A stretch of DNA of 64,000 nt from Paralysiella testudinis (GTDB lineage: Bacteria; Pseudomonadota; Gammaproteobacteria; Burkholderiales; Neisseriaceae). This document shows, piece after piece, positions 1-8,568 of this stretch. Where the stretch lies: positions 2,005,385-2,069,384 of the forward strand of contig NZ_CP069798.1 in the NCBI RefSeq assembly GCF_016894345.1. Direction: 5' to 3'. The position numbers and the translations under genes were made by a program. The notes beneath the pieces were generated by a model that ran no database searches, was not told the DNA's origin, and saw nothing but the letters and a program-made list of their open reading frames with translations. The first letter of the stretch is position 1; each line of letters opens with the position of its first letter.

Positions 1-224
1 CATACGAGCTAAGTTGTATATGGCTGCGGTGGTTGCAAAAACGTGGAATCCGGATATTAACGCGCATTACCGCAGACTGAAAGCCAGAAACAAAACGGAA
101 ATGCAGACCATCGGCGCAGCGATGCGCCGCTTGGTACAGATTTGCTTTGGTGTGTTGAAGCACCAATGCGAATATCAGGCCAAAATAACCATTGCGGCTT
201 GATGCGAGAGATGGTATCTACGCA
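1..224 (+). mobile_element. IS110-family element, 3' end only (cut by window edge)
   Basis: This stretch is nearly identical to the reverse complement of 6416-6640, and the identity stops abruptly after GGTATCTACGCA at 224. That fixes the transposase-distal end of the element. The body of this copy lies left of the window. The copy is inverted relative to the one at 6.4-7.5 kb. Confidence 0.85.
2..202 (+). CDS. IS110-family transposase, C-terminal fragment
   Basis: The 66 visible residues are the C-terminal end of an IS110-type (DEDD, RuvC-like) transposase, the part that follows the transposase_20 domain in this family. They match the C-terminal frame of the broken copy at 6438-6665 apart from about one base at the left edge. 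The N-terminal DEDD catalytic part is outside the window, so it cannot be said whether this copy is intact. Confidence 0.8.
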   Translation: MRAKLYMAAVVAKTWNPDINAHYRRLKARNKTEMQTIGAAMRRLVQICFGVLKHQCEYQAKITIAA

Positions 225-383
225 AGGGTTTTGAATAACCTTTATTAAACATGACAGCCCTGCTACCTACGCGGCTGCGATATGAGTGCAGTTTTACATT
301 TATCAAAACTTCAGGCTGCCTGAATGGCCGCACCCAACACCATAAAACCAACAATAAACCATAAGAAACCATAAGGAGAAATC

Positions 384-926
384 ATGTTACTGAATACCGA
401 CGAATCCGCTCTATTGATTGTCGATGTGCAAAGCCGTCTGCTGCCGGCCCTCAGCCACCCCGAAGCCTTGCTGGAGCGTACCGTGTGGCTGGCCAAACTG
501 GCGGCCACTTTAAACATTCCCACCGTGATTTCCGAGCATTGCCCCGACAAAATCGGCCACACCGATGCCGCCGTAATGGCTGCGGCACCGGCTGCGTTGG
601 TGGTAAAAAAACAGGATTTTTCCGTGTGTGCCGAAGGCTGCCTGAATACCGGCATGCTCGGCGGTGCCAACCAAATTGTCTTGGCCGGTATTGAAGCGCA
701 CGTGTGCGTGCTGCAAACCGCGCTGGATTTGCGCCAACGCGGCTATCGGGTGTTTGTGGTGGCCGATGCGGTGGATTCACGCGCCGCTGCCGACCGTGAG
801 CTGGCCTTAACCCGCCTGCGAGACAACCGCTGCCAAGTGGTAAGCAGCGAAATGGTGGCGTTCGAATGGCTGGGCAGCGCCCGCCACCCGCAATTCAAAG
901 CAGTGCACCGCGACTTTATCCGTTGA
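384..926 (+). CDS. isochorismatase-family (cysteine) hydrolase
   Basis: The 180-residue protein is the usual size for the isochorismatase/nicotinamidase-like superfamily (YcaC-like branch). The expected catalytic positions are visible: D14 in LLIVDVQSR, a lysine at 75/76 in ALVVKKQDF, and C108 in the conserved AHVCV segment. Members hydrolyse amides or vinyl ethers such as isochorismate, nicotinamide or ureidoacrylate. The substrate cannot be told from sequence. It is probably cytoplasmic, as no signal peptide is seen. An AAGGAG motif lies about 6 bases before the ATG, supporting the start. The gene stands alone between an IS110 end and a convergent membrane-protein gene, and a bidirectional terminator follows it. 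Confidence 0.85.
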   Translation: MLLNTDESALLIVDVQSRLLPALSHPEALLERTVWLAKLAATLNIPTVISEHCPDKIGHTDAAVMAAAPAALVVKKQDFSVCAEGCLNTGMLGGANQIVLAGIEAHVCVLQTALDLRQRGYRVFVVADAVDSRAAADRELALTRLRDNRCQVVSSEMVAFEWLGSARHPQFKAVHRDFIR

Positions 927-980
927 TTGGGTTGGCTTAAATCATACGCTGCCTGCAAGCCATTGATACGGCCACACCCC

Positions 981-1024
981 AAAATAAAACCAGCCCGAGC
1001 AATCATCCGGGCTGGTTTTATTTT
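981..1024. terminator. bidirectional intrinsic terminator
   Basis: A 17-base perfect inverted repeat (AAAATAAAACCAGCCCG and its complement) has a 10-base spacer, with an A-tract on one side and a T-tract on the other. It sits between the convergent hydrolase and membrane-protein genes and should stop transcription from both. Confidence 0.9.
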
Positions 1025-1056
1025 GAAGTACTGCTAAATAATTATCCGCAACACCG

Positions 1057-1662
1057 CTAACCATGCCCAAACCGTTTACCCAAATCCACCAGCACAAACA
1101 AAGCCTGGATCAGCAATGAAATCAGAAAGCCGGCCTGCAACTGCGGCCATGAAAAGCGGTTGGGGGCTTCGTTATCCAAGCGGCGGTGGGCGTAAAACAG
1201 CGCCATTAATAGCCACTGGCTGCCCAGCCAAAACACCGGTTGCAGCCAATATTGATACCACAGCGCAGGCCACACATAGAGCGTGAGCCCTTGCGGATAG
1301 GATGAATACACCAGCAACAACAGCACGATAAAGCTGAGGTGCTGCACTACGCCGCTCACCGCCAGCAAGGCCAGATAGTCGCCGCCTTGGCGCATTTGCC
1401 AGCTGCCCTTAGCATGGCGGCGCCAAGCCAGTAGCCACAAGCACACCGAGGCGGGCACCACATAAGCATGGGGCGCATAGACATTGCCGATATGCGCCAC
1501 ACCGAGCACGCCCGGCAGCAGCCGCATCGAAAATACCGCGCTGCCCAGCCACAGCAATACCGCCAGCCACAGCCACAACCATTGGCGTTGGCGCAAGCTT
1601 TGCCATACAAACAGGCTGATGTAGAGCGCCAATACCCATAAACTGATATTGCCCCACATCAT
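1057..1662 (-). CDS. hypothetical integral membrane protein
   Basis: The 201-residue protein has about six hydrophobic, tryptophan- and leucine-rich segments, near residues 5-20, 28-48, 64-80, 97-118, 128-155 and 178-196. It should be an inner-membrane protein. I do not recognise a named family. The ATG overlaps the TGA of the upstream DUF484 gene (ATGA), so it is translationally coupled and probably belongs to the dapF-DUF484 operon. In many proteobacteria xerC follows DUF484, but here this membrane protein takes that place. Function unknown. Confidence 0.75.
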   Translation of the reverse strand: MMWGNISLWVLALYISLFVWQSLRQRQWLWLWLAVLLWLGSAVFSMRLLPGVLGVAHIGNVYAPHAYVVPASVCLWLLAWRRHAKGSWQMRQGGDYLALLAVSGVVQHLSFIVLLLLVYSSYPQGLTLYVWPALWYQYWLQPVFWLGSQWLLMALFYAHRRLDNEAPNRFSWPQLQAGFLISLLIQALFVLVDLGKRFGHG

Positions 1663-2318
1663 GCGGCCAAGCCCATCATCCGCCCCAGTGCTACACTTAA
1701 GCTTTGTGCCATTTCGGCCACCAAATCGGTTTCCAAATCGGCATGAAAATAAGCGGCGTCTTCATGCCCAATCAGCAACACCGCCAGCAAAACATTGCCA
1801 CGCCACACCGGCAGCTGTAAAAAGCTGCCCAAAGGCGGCTTGTTTGCCAACAATGCGGCCACCGGCTCCGGCAGGTGTTGGCCGCATTGTGGTGCCGACA
1901 GCTTTCCCCACGCTTTTTTCAAGGCGCTGTTATCGGCGGCCTGCAAAGCCTGCGGGATACGCGCTTTATTCGCCGGGGCTTGCATGAGTTTCAGCACATG
2001 ATGCGGCAAGGCAAAATCTTCGCTGAGGCTGTCGCTACACGCCTGCGCCAACTGGCCTACGGTATTGGCGGCCAGCAGGCGGTGGTTAAACGCCAGCAAT
2101 TTGGCAGTGGTGCTGCGGTTGCGCTCGGCATCGTCCAGCATTTGCGCCAATTGCGCGGCCATGCGCTCGGTTTTCTGCTTCAAAACATTCAGGCTGCCTT
2201 GGTTGAACGACAGGATTTTGGTTTCATCGGCACGGATGCCCAAGGTTTGGGCATGGGTTTGCAAAAATTCGGGGTGCTGCTGCACATAGGCCAGCACCGT
2301 TTGTTCGTTTAATGCCAT
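1659..2318 (-). CDS. DUF484 family protein
   Basis: The 219-residue protein starts with the family's typical opening (roughly [19 protein letters not shown]). A helical segment spans about 50-90 and a GAF-like domain occupies the C-terminal half. DUF484 proteins are usually encoded directly after dapF, as here. The dapF stop and this ATG share a base (TGATG), so the two are probably cotranscribed and coupled. The molecular role of the family is not established. Confidence 0.85.
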   Translation of the reverse strand: MALNEQTVLAYVQQHPEFLQTHAQTLGIRADETKILSFNQGSLNVLKQKTERMAAQLAQMLDDAERNRSTTAKLLAFNHRLLAANTVGQLAQACSDSLSEDFALPHHVLKLMQAPANKARIPQALQAADNSALKKAWGKLSAPQCGQHLPEPVAALLANKPPLGSFLQLPVWRGNVLLAVLLIGHEDAAYFHADLETDLVAEMAQSLSVALGRMMGLAA

Positions 2319-3172
2319 CAGTAGCTCACTTCCCCTTCAAAAACAGTTTGTGCCGGGCCGGTCATCAACACATGATCAGCGTCGCTGCCGGCCCAACGAA
2401 TATGCAAGCTGCCACCGGGCAAATCCACTTGCACCGGCGCCTCGGCATCCAGCAGCCCTAAGCGAATGCCCGCCACCGCAGCGGCACAAGCGCCGGTGCC
2501 GCAGGCTTGGGTTTCGCCGGTGCCGCGCTCGAATACGCGCAGCTTGATGTGCTGTGGCGACAATACCTGCATAAAGCCCACATTCACCCGCTGCGGAAAT
2601 TGCGGGTGCGATTCAATCGCCTCGCCCAAACGCGCCACCGGAGCGGCGGCCACATCGTCGACCACAATCACCGCATGCGGGTTGCCCATATTGACGCAGC
2701 TCACCGGAATCGGCTCGGTGCCCACCAATACGGTGTGGGTTTGCGCGCGGGCGTCTTCCTGGGAAATGGGCTTAAACGGAATGTACTCGGGCGCAAACAG
2801 CGGCTTGCCCATATCCACATCCACCAAGCCGTTGTCGGCCAGCCGGGGCAAAATAATGCCGCCGGCGGTTTCCACCACGATTTCACGCTTGTAGGTAAGC
2901 TGTTTGTCGGTAACAAAACGCACAAAGCAGCGCGCGCCGTTGCCGCATTGCTCTACTTCGCTGCCGTCGGCATTGAAAATACGGTAGCGGAAATCGCCCA
3001 CCGCCGTTTGCGGTGCTTCAATCAGCAGCAATTGGTCAAAGCCGATGCCGGTGTGGCGGCTGGCCCAAGCGGCAATCGGCGCGGCGGCCGGATCAAAGCG
3101 CTGATTGATGCCGTCTACCACCATAAAATCATTGCCCAAGCCATGCATTTTGGTGAATTTTAAAGTGTTCAT
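2318..3172 (-). CDS. dapF: diaminopimelate epimerase
   Basis: DapF interconverts LL- and meso-diaminopimelate, the last step before lysine and the source of the cross-linking residue in peptidoglycan. The 284-residue protein opens with [11 protein letters not shown] and carries the two catalytic cysteines in QCGNGARC (C76) and ACGTGACA (C224). The frame stays open upstream to 3220. I chose the ATG at 3172 because the family begins there and an AAGGGG motif lies 9 bases ahead of it. First gene of the dapF-DUF484-membrane protein operon. Confidence 0.96.
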   Translation of the reverse strand: MNTLKFTKMHGLGNDFMVVDGINQRFDPAAAPIAAWASRHTGIGFDQLLLIEAPQTAVGDFRYRIFNADGSEVEQCGNGARCFVRFVTDKQLTYKREIVVETAGGIILPRLADNGLVDVDMGKPLFAPEYIPFKPISQEDARAQTHTVLVGTEPIPVSCVNMGNPHAVIVVDDVAAAPVARLGEAIESHPQFPQRVNVGFMQVLSPQHIKLRVFERGTGETQACGTGACAAAVAGIRLGLLDAEAPVQVDLPGGSLHIRWAGSDADHVLMTGPAQTVFEGEVSY

Positions 3173-3321
3173 ACTAATCATCCCCTTGGGAGCAGCGCAC
3201 AAGGTGGTTATCATACCCAATCGCCGCGTTCAGAGTAATACCGGCGCACAAAAATAATCTGCCCGCGCAGGCTTGTATTGCGCTAATTTGATAACAATAA
3301 AACAATAAATAAAGGAAACCC

Positions 3322-3831
3322 ATGCGTATTGAAAACACCATGGCGCGCCAACTGCGCCAATTAGACAAATTTCCCGCCGGCTGGAAAGTATGGCTGCAAA
3401 CCCAGATTATGGGCCGCTTTGTGCCGTTTCTGAAAACCGCCGGGTTGCGCTTTGAGCGCATCAGCCACGAAGAAGTGTGCGTGAGCGTGCAAAACCGCAA
3501 GAAAATCCAAAACCACATCAACGGCGTGCACGCCTGCGCCATGGCACTGCTGGCCGAAACCGCCACCGGCTTTGTCACCAATATGAACACGCCCGACGAT
3601 AAGCTGATTTTGCTCAAAGCCATGCACATCAACTACACCCGCCGCTCGGTGGGCAATATGCGTGCGGTGGCGCAGATTAACGACGAACAAGCCGCCATGA
3701 TTGCGCAAGAAGAACGCGGCAATCTGGTGGTGCCCTGCACGGTATACGACGACAGCGGCGAGCAGCCGGTGGAAGTGGAAATGACCTGGGCCTGGGTGCC
3801 GAAGCAGAAAAAAGAAGATGCCGCGGTTTGA
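3322..3831 (+). CDS. DUF4442 hotdog-fold thioesterase-like protein
   Basis: The 169-residue protein resembles the DUF4442/PaaI-like hotdog-fold thioesterases. The segment NHINGVHACAMALLAETATG (about 64-83) looks like the N-terminal hotdog helix with its conserved Asn/His/Gly and the E79 acid. The following beta strands include INYTRRSVG and MTWAWVPK. It is predicted cytoplasmic and would hydrolyse an acyl-CoA or similar thioester; the substrate is unknown. An AAGGAAA motif lies about 5 bases before the ATG. It is transcribed divergently from dapF. Confidence 0.75.
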   Translation: MRIENTMARQLRQLDKFPAGWKVWLQTQIMGRFVPFLKTAGLRFERISHEEVCVSVQNRKKIQNHINGVHACAMALLAETATGFVTNMNTPDDKLILLKAMHINYTRRSVGNMRAVAQINDEQAAMIAQEERGNLVVPCTVYDDSGEQPVEVEMTWAWVPKQKKEDAAV

Positions 3832-3852
3832 TTAAAGCCATGCCGATGCCCT

Positions 3853-3893
3853 TTTCAGGTAGCCTTATACTTTAATAATAAAGCTGCCTGAAA
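3853..3893 (+). terminator. terminator built from two inverted uptake-sequence variants
   Basis: TTTCAGGTAGCCTT and AAAGCTGCCTGAAA form an imperfect inverted repeat 22 bases after the thioesterase stop. The arms are eikDUS-like and simDUS-like variants. Confidence 0.65.
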
Positions 3894-3963
3894 GTGCATT
3901 TGGCTATGCCTTGGGCTATACTGATGCTTCCGGCTTCGCCGCATTTATCAAGGCCATTTGATT

Positions 3964-4437
3964 ATGAAATCCACCTACTTCCTCACCCTGCCCTGCACCC
4001 TGTTGCTGGCCGCGTGCATGCCTTCGGGCATCTCTATCGGCATTGGCGGCGGTGGCAGCAATTTCGGCATTGGCACCTCCTTGAACTTCCCCTTGGGCCA
4101 AAACGTCAACAACAGCGGCCTGAACATCAGCGAAGAGCAAATCATCACTTTCTTTGATGCCCACTTTAAAGCCCAACGCAGCCCGGCCAAAGGCGGCTAC
4201 TACCGCGAATTACTGGCCAAACGCCCCGGCAAACTTTACTTGGTGCAAGACTTCTACGAAGACAGCCGCCGCAAACGCACTGATCCCATGCTGCTGCAAC
4301 AAAGCCAGCTGATGGATTTCTACGCCTACCCGGCCGACGGCAGCCACAGCGTGTACTACAACAACGGCAATCTGGCCACGCAAACCCAATACCAAAACGG
4401 CAAGGCCGTGCGCAGCGAATCGTGGCCGGAACACTAA
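3964..4437 (+). CDS. hypothetical lipoprotein
   Basis: The 157-residue protein has a clear lipoprotein signal: charged start, hydrophobic core and the lipobox LLAAC with the lipidated Cys near residue 18. A glycine-rich stretch follows (GIGGGGSNFGIG). The C-terminal part has a YYNNGNLATQTQYQNGKAVR motif that resembles a single YwqK/MORN-type repeat. I chose the ATG at 3964, since it begins the signal peptide; a TTG two codons earlier is possible but has no advantage. No named function. It probably sits in the periplasm or outer membrane. Confidence 0.75.
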   Translation: MKSTYFLTLPCTLLLAACMPSGISIGIGGGGSNFGIGTSLNFPLGQNVNNSGLNISEEQIITFFDAHFKAQRSPAKGGYYRELLAKRPGKLYLVQDFYEDSRRKRTDPMLLQQSQLMDFYAYPADGSHSVYYNNGNLATQTQYQNGKAVRSESWPEH

Positions 4438-4438
4438 C

Positions 4439-4471
4439 AGCCCGTTCACAATCTTTTATTGTGAACGGGCT
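4439..4471 (+). terminator. strong intrinsic hairpin after lipoprotein gene
   Basis: A 14-base perfect stem (AGCCCGTTCACAAT / ATTGTGAACGGGCT) has a 5-base loop and begins immediately after the lipoprotein stop. There is no clear T-tract. The arms resemble the GTTCACA ends of the MITE and IS5 elements near 18.75-19.78 kb. Confidence 0.7.
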
Positions 4472-4537
4472 CTAAGGCTGAAACAACAGGCTGCCTGAAC
4501 AGCGCGTTCATGTTAAACTTTGCGCCTTTCACCCACA

Positions 4538-4607
4538 TATAGTGGAATGAAGAATAAAGTGATACAAGGCGAGCCAACGCCGTAGCACTTTTTATGCATT
4601 TCACTAT
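4538..4607. repeat. short Correia-like element (TATAGTGG ends)
   Basis: The 70-bp element runs from TATAGTGGAATG to CATTTCACTATA, the classical neisserial Correia terminal repeat. Inside are the Correia words GATACAAGGCGAGCCAACGCCGTA. It is shorter than the usual 105- or 155-bp versions, so it is probably an internal deletion derivative. It lies 45 bp upstream of aroC. Confidence 0.8.
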
Positions 4608-4610
4608 AGT

Positions 4611-4631
4611 GCTTTCAGGCAGCCTGAAAGC
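4611..4631. repeat. palindromic uptake-sequence pair before aroC
   Basis: GCTTTCAGGC-A-GCCTGAAAGC is a perfect inverted repeat with a one-base centre, made of two overlapping DUS-like words. It lies 22 bp ahead of the aroC start. Confidence 0.7.
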
Positions 4632-4652
4632 CAATTCCACACAGGTTTGTTT

Positions 4653-5762
4653 ATGGCAGGCAATACATTCGGGCAAATATTCACCGTAACCACCTTTGGC
4701 GAAAGCCACGGCTCGGCACTTGGCTGCATTATCGACGGCTGCCCGCCCGGCCTGGCCTTAAGCGTTGCCGACATCCAAGCCGATTTAGACCGCCGCCGCC
4801 CCGGCACCAGCCGCCACGTTACCCAGCGGCGCGAAGCCGATGAAGTGGAAATCCTCTCCGGCGTATTTGAAGGCCACACCACCGGCACCCCCATCGCCCT
4901 GCTTATCCGCAATACCGACCAGCGCAGCAAAGACTACGGTAACATCGCCAGCCAATTCCGCCCCGGCCATGCCGACTACACCTATTGGCACAAATACGGC
5001 ACCCGCGATTATCGCGGCGGCGGGCGCAGCTCGGCACGCGAAACCGCCGCCCGCGTGGCCGCCGGTGCCGTAGCCAAAAAATGGCTGCAACAGCAATTCG
5101 GCACTGAGCTGGTGGCTTATATTACCCAAGTGGGCGAGCACATCATTGCCTTTGAAGGCGAAGAGCACATCACGCAAAACCCGTTTTTTGCCGCCAACCA
5201 CAGCCAAATTGCCGCGCTGGAAGCCTATATGGACAGCGTGCGCAAATCACTGGATTCGGTGGGCGCTAAGCTGCACATCGTGGCACGCAATGTACCGGTG
5301 GGCTTGGGCGAGCCGGTGTTCGACCGCCTCGATGCCGACATCGCCCACGCCATGATGAGCATCAACGCAGTTAAAGGCGTGGAAATCGGCGCCGGTTTTG
5401 ATTGCGTGGCACAGCGCGGCAGCGAACACGGCGATGAGCTCACCCCGAGCGGCTTTTTAAGCAACCATGCCGGCGGCGTGCTCGGCGGCATTTCCAGCGG
5501 CCAAGACATCCGCGTTAACATCGCCATCAAACCCACCAGCAGCATCGCCACCACCCGCCGCTCGATTGATGTTCACGGCAATGCTGTCGACATCGCCACC
5601 CATGGCCGCCACGACCCTTGCGTGGGCTTGCGCGCCGCCCCGATTGCCGAAGCCATGCTGGCCTTAGTGCTGATGGATCACGCCTTGCGCCAACGGGCGC
5701 AAAATGCCGATGTGCGCGTCAATACCCCCGACATCGCCCGCCATCCCACCACCTCTGCGTAA
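4653..5762 (+). CDS. aroC: chorismate synthase
   Basis: AroC converts EPSP to chorismate, the last step of the shikimate pathway, using reduced FMN. The 369-residue length is normal. The family signatures are all present: FGESHG near residue 10-15, [17 protein letters not shown] near 47-63, the [18 protein letters not shown] block near 120-137 and [11 protein letters not shown] near the C-terminus. The frame is open upstream with a TTG at 4647, but [10 protein letters not shown] at 4653 is the conserved start. It is a single gene preceded by a Correia-like element and followed by proQ. Confidence 0.97.
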   Translation: MAGNTFGQIFTVTTFGESHGSALGCIIDGCPPGLALSVADIQADLDRRRPGTSRHVTQRREADEVEILSGVFEGHTTGTPIALLIRNTDQRSKDYGNIASQFRPGHADYTYWHKYGTRDYRGGGRSSARETAARVAAGAVAKKWLQQQFGTELVAYITQVGEHIIAFEGEEHITQNPFFAANHSQIAALEAYMDSVRKSLDSVGAKLHIVARNVPVGLGEPVFDRLDADIAHAMMSINAVKGVEIGAGFDCVAQRGSEHGDELTPSGFLSNHAGGVLGGISSGQDIRVNIAIKPTSSIATTRRSIDVHGNAVDIATHGRHDPCVGLRAAPIAEAMLALVLMDHALRQRAQNADVRVNTPDIARHPTTSA

Positions 5763-5881
5763 ATTTCTCGCAAATTCCGGTCAAGTTATGCGAAAATAAA
5801 GCGTTTGACGCCGAGCGCCACATTTTATCCATGCGGGTGCTTAGCCGATACGCCGTCCGAACATCAAGGAACATCAGAAAA

Positions 5882-6319
5882 ATGACTCAAGAAACCGCTT
5901 TGGGCGCGGCCCTGAAATCTGCCGTGCAAACCATGAGCAAAAAAAAGCAAACCGACATGATTGCCGAGCACATCTATCTTAAATACGATGTGTTCAAACG
6001 CTTCAAACCATTGGCACTGGGCATAGACCAAGACTTGGTGGCCGCCCTGCCCCAATTCGACGCCACCCTGATTGCCCGCGTGCTGGCCAACCACTGCCGC
6101 CGCCCGCGCTACCTGAAAGCACTGTCCCGCGGCGGCAAACGCTTCGACCTGAACAACCGCTTTAAAGGCGAAGTCAGCCCCGAAGAACAAGCCGTGGCGC
6201 AACAACACCCGCTGGTGCAAGCCCCCGCCCCAAAAGCCACTGCCGCCGAAACTGCGGCTGTTGCCGAAGCACCAACCCCCGCAACCGACAACGACACGGC
6301 ACCCGACAACAACGCATAA
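5882..6319 (+). CDS. proQ: ProQ/FinO-family RNA chaperone (minimal type)
   Basis: The 145-residue protein is almost only a FinO domain (about 1-112) plus a low-complexity Ala/Pro tail (113-145). It lacks the separate C-terminal Tudor-like domain of E. coli ProQ. This matches the minimal neisserial ProQ, which binds structured RNAs and 3' ends globally. Conserved stretches include YDVFKRFKPLALGID and HCRRPRYLKALSRGGKRFDL. The reading frame stays open to 5618, but the ATG at 5882 is preceded by AAGGA 11 bases away and matches the family start. Confidence 0.92.
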   Translation: MTQETALGAALKSAVQTMSKKKQTDMIAEHIYLKYDVFKRFKPLALGIDQDLVAALPQFDATLIARVLANHCRRPRYLKALSRGGKRFDLNNRFKGEVSPEEQAVAQQHPLVQAPAPKATAAETAAVAEAPTPATDNDTAPDNNA

Positions 6320-6333
6320 ACACATCTTCAAAT

Positions 6334-6360
6334 ACAGGCCGGTTTTCCGGCCTGTACTTT
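6334..6360 (+). terminator. proQ terminator
   Basis: ACAGGCCGG-TTTT-CCGGCCTGT is a perfect 9-base stem followed by ACTTTTAT, 15 bases after the proQ stop. Confidence 0.9.
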
Positions 6361-6415
6361 TATGTGAAACTCAAGCCATATCAGCCACCTACTCCGCCCG
6401 TAGGCTGTCAAATCA

Positions 6416-7497
6416 TGCGTAGATACCATCTCTCGCATCAAGCCGCAATGGTTATTTTGGCCTGATATTCGCATTGGTGCTTCAACACACCAAAGCAAAT
6501 CTGTACCAAGCGGCGCATCGCTGCGCCGATGGTCTGCATTTCCGTTTTGTTTCTGGCTTTCAGTCTGCGGTAATGCGCGTTAATATCCGGATTCCACGTT
6601 TTTGCAACCACCGCAGCCATATACAACTTAGCTCTTATGACCGAACTGCCCCGCTTGGAAAGCATGGCTTTGCCTTTGTGTTTGCCGGATTCCCGTTTTT
6701 CGGCACCAATCCCAAATAGGCAGCCATTTGCGAGGCGGAGGTAAAATGTTTGCTATGATAGAGCGCAACCATGCGCAATGAAACCACTTCACCTACACCG
6801 GGTATGCTGCGCAGTAAAGCACGGTCTTTTTCAAATCAGGATGCCGGTCAATATGTTGTTCGATTTCCTGTGTGATGGTGCTAATCTGCTGCTTCAAATT
6901 GGTCTGCATGGTGCTGATGGACTGGCTGACCGCTTCGGGAACAGCGCTGAATCCGGCTTTCTCCATGCGGTTGTCTTCACGCTGCAGATCGCTTTGCAGC
7001 GCATCTAGACGGGCTAGTAGTGCGTTGAGCCGCTTGATGTGGGGTGCAGCAGGCTGCCATTGGCGTACTTTGTGGTGCATGAGGCGGTCAATACCGGCTC
7101 TGGCCAGTGACTGGCTATCAGCCTTATCGGTTTTGTGCAAGCTGTCGTATTTGGCATAATGGGCACTGTCGGCAGGATTAAGCAGATAAACGGCGATGCC
7201 TTTGTTATGCAGGTACTCTGCCAATGCTTCGTGGTAAACGCCGGTGGCTTCCATGAAAATTTTGAGTAGGCTTAAGTCTTCACCGATGTTTTTATACAGC
7301 CATTCTGTCAGTTGGTTAAAGCCTTGGAGGTGGTTTGGCAATGCTTTGGTTTTGATTTTACTGCTGCCAATGTCGCGGATAAGAGCACAATCTAGTTTGT
7401 TTTTGCTGATGTCGATGCCCAATACTTGGAAGTTCATCATAATCTATCCTTATTTATGCAGTGTCTTGCGGGCGCTGCCGCGCACTTGGATACCATT
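6416..7497 (-). mobile_element. IS110-family insertion sequence (degenerate copy)
   Basis: The transposase-distal end at 6416 is fixed by comparison with the copy at 1-224. The other boundary is uncertain. ATGGTATC occurs near both ends (before 6416 on the element's strand, and at about 7489-7496), so I placed the boundary there. IS110 elements carry no classical terminal inverted repeats. The true left end could lie further out, since the family often has a longer non-coding leader. Confidence 0.7.
6438..7440 (-). pseudogene. IS110-family transposase, frameshifted
   Basis: The N-terminal 215 residues (start 7440) have the IS110 DEDD layout: GIDISK near residue 8, MEATGVYHEALA near 63, and KTDKADSQSLAR near 103. 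The frame breaks after HPDLKK near 6836. A second frame would continue as a GVGEVVSLRMVAL-type segment. A second break near 6710 leads into the C-terminal frame ending at 6438. Two shifts, neither in a convincing slippery context, suggest a dead gene rather than programmed recoding. Confidence 0.8.
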
Positions 7498-7625
7498 CAG
7501 ATTGTAGGATGAGGTGTATGGCAGTGTTATCTACATTTCAGTGTCGGGCACTTGGGTCGGATACAGTTTGCTGCCATACGGGGCGGGAATAATACGCGTT
7601 TTACTCACCGCTTGAGAGATACAAG

Positions 7626-7713
7626 GTCGGATTCTTGAATCCGACATTTGGCTGTCAAGCCAAAAGACACAATGATCTTTTTTGTGAACAAGTGTCGGAT
7701 TCAAGAATCCGAC
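7626..7713. repeat. pair of GTCGGATTC palindromes
   Basis: GTCGGATTC-TT-GAATCCGAC (7626-7645) and GTCGGATTC-AA-GAATCCGAC (7694-7713) are two perfect 9-base inverted repeats separated by 48 bases. Related copies occur at 47051, 57880 and 61214, so this is a dispersed small repeat. Nothing else is visible in the remaining 7498-7777 interval. Confidence 0.75.
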
Positions 7714-7777
7714 CTACGGGCTGTATTTTTATACGAAATGCAAACTGTATAAGCCACCTTAGCGATAAGCCGCCGCC

Positions 7778-8536
7778 ATGTTATTTGACACCCACTGCCA
7801 TCTAAGCCACCCCGCCTTAAACAGCAGGCTGCCTGAAGTGCTGGCCGAAGCCGCCACGCAAGATGTGCGGCGTTTTCTGGCACCGGCCACCGGCGCCGAA
7901 GACTGGGCTGCCGTGGCCGCACTTGGCAGCGCGCAGATTGATATTGCGCTGGGCATTCACCCGTGGTTTGTCGATGGCCAGCCCGCCGATGCCTTGGATA
8001 AGCTGGCACAATATCTGCACGCACACCCCAAAGCCTTGGTGGGCGAAATCGGCTTGGATTTCCACCCAAATCGCCGCCACCACGCCGCCGCCCAAAGCGC
8101 CTGCTTTGAGGCACAGCTACAATTGGCGCAAAGCCTACAACGCCCGATTGTGCTGCACAACCTCAAAGCCGATGCCGCCTGCTTGGCCGGCATTCGCCGC
8201 TGTGGTTTTACGCAAGGCGGCTTTGCTCACGCCTTTTCAGGCAGCCTAGAAAGCGCCCAAGCATGGCTGAAACTGGGGTTTAAAATCGGCATCGGCTCGG
8301 TATTGTTCAAACAAAACGCCCAAAAACTCCGCCGTTTGGCCACCCATTTGGCTTGGGGCGATATGGTACTCGAAACCGACGCCCCATTTATGCCACCCAC
8401 GCCCGACCACCCCAACCAACCCTGCAACACCCGCCGCATCGCCGAAATCGTGGCCGCCCTGCGCCAAAGCGATTGGCAAACCGTGGCACAGCACACCACC
8501 CGCAATGCGCTGATGGTGGTGGGTAGGGCTGCCTGA
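7778..8536 (+). CDS. TatD-family metal-dependent hydrolase
   Basis: The 252-residue protein is a TIM-barrel hydrolase of the TatD/YjjV family of putative metal-dependent DNases. The expected metal ligands are visible: H6 and H8 in DTHCHL, E90 in GEIGLDFHP, H127 in IVLHNLK, H151 in GGFAHAFSGS and D201 in LETDAPFM. It should be cytoplasmic. An uptake sequence in the coding region is read as the tetrapeptide RLPE near residue 17. Family members differ in substrate (DNA, RNA or D-aminoacyl-tRNA), so the exact role is open. Confidence 0.9.
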   Translation: MLFDTHCHLSHPALNSRLPEVLAEAATQDVRRFLAPATGAEDWAAVAALGSAQIDIALGIHPWFVDGQPADALDKLAQYLHAHPKALVGEIGLDFHPNRRHHAAAQSACFEAQLQLAQSLQRPIVLHNLKADAACLAGIRRCGFTQGGFAHAFSGSLESAQAWLKLGFKIGIGSVLFKQNAQKLRRLATHLAWGDMVLETDAPFMPPTPDHPNQPCNTRRIAEIVAALRQSDWQTVAQHTTRNALMVVGRAA

Positions 8537-8545
8537 AAAAAATGG

Positions 8546-8568
8546 ATTGCCGAATCAGGCTCGGCAAT
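8546..8568 (+). terminator. hairpin after TatD-family gene
   Basis: ATTGCCGA and TCGGCAAT form a perfect 8-base stem with a 7-base loop, 10 bases after the stop. There is no strong T-tract. Confidence 0.55.

Noticed and set aside
5618..5881. N-terminal extension of ProQ
   Set aside because: The extension overlaps the end of aroC in another frame. The family start and ribosome-binding site are at 5882.
6438..7440. Programmed frameshift in the IS110 transposase
   Set aside because: IS110 transposases are normally a single frame. Two shifts are needed here and neither lies in a clear slippery site with a downstream structure.
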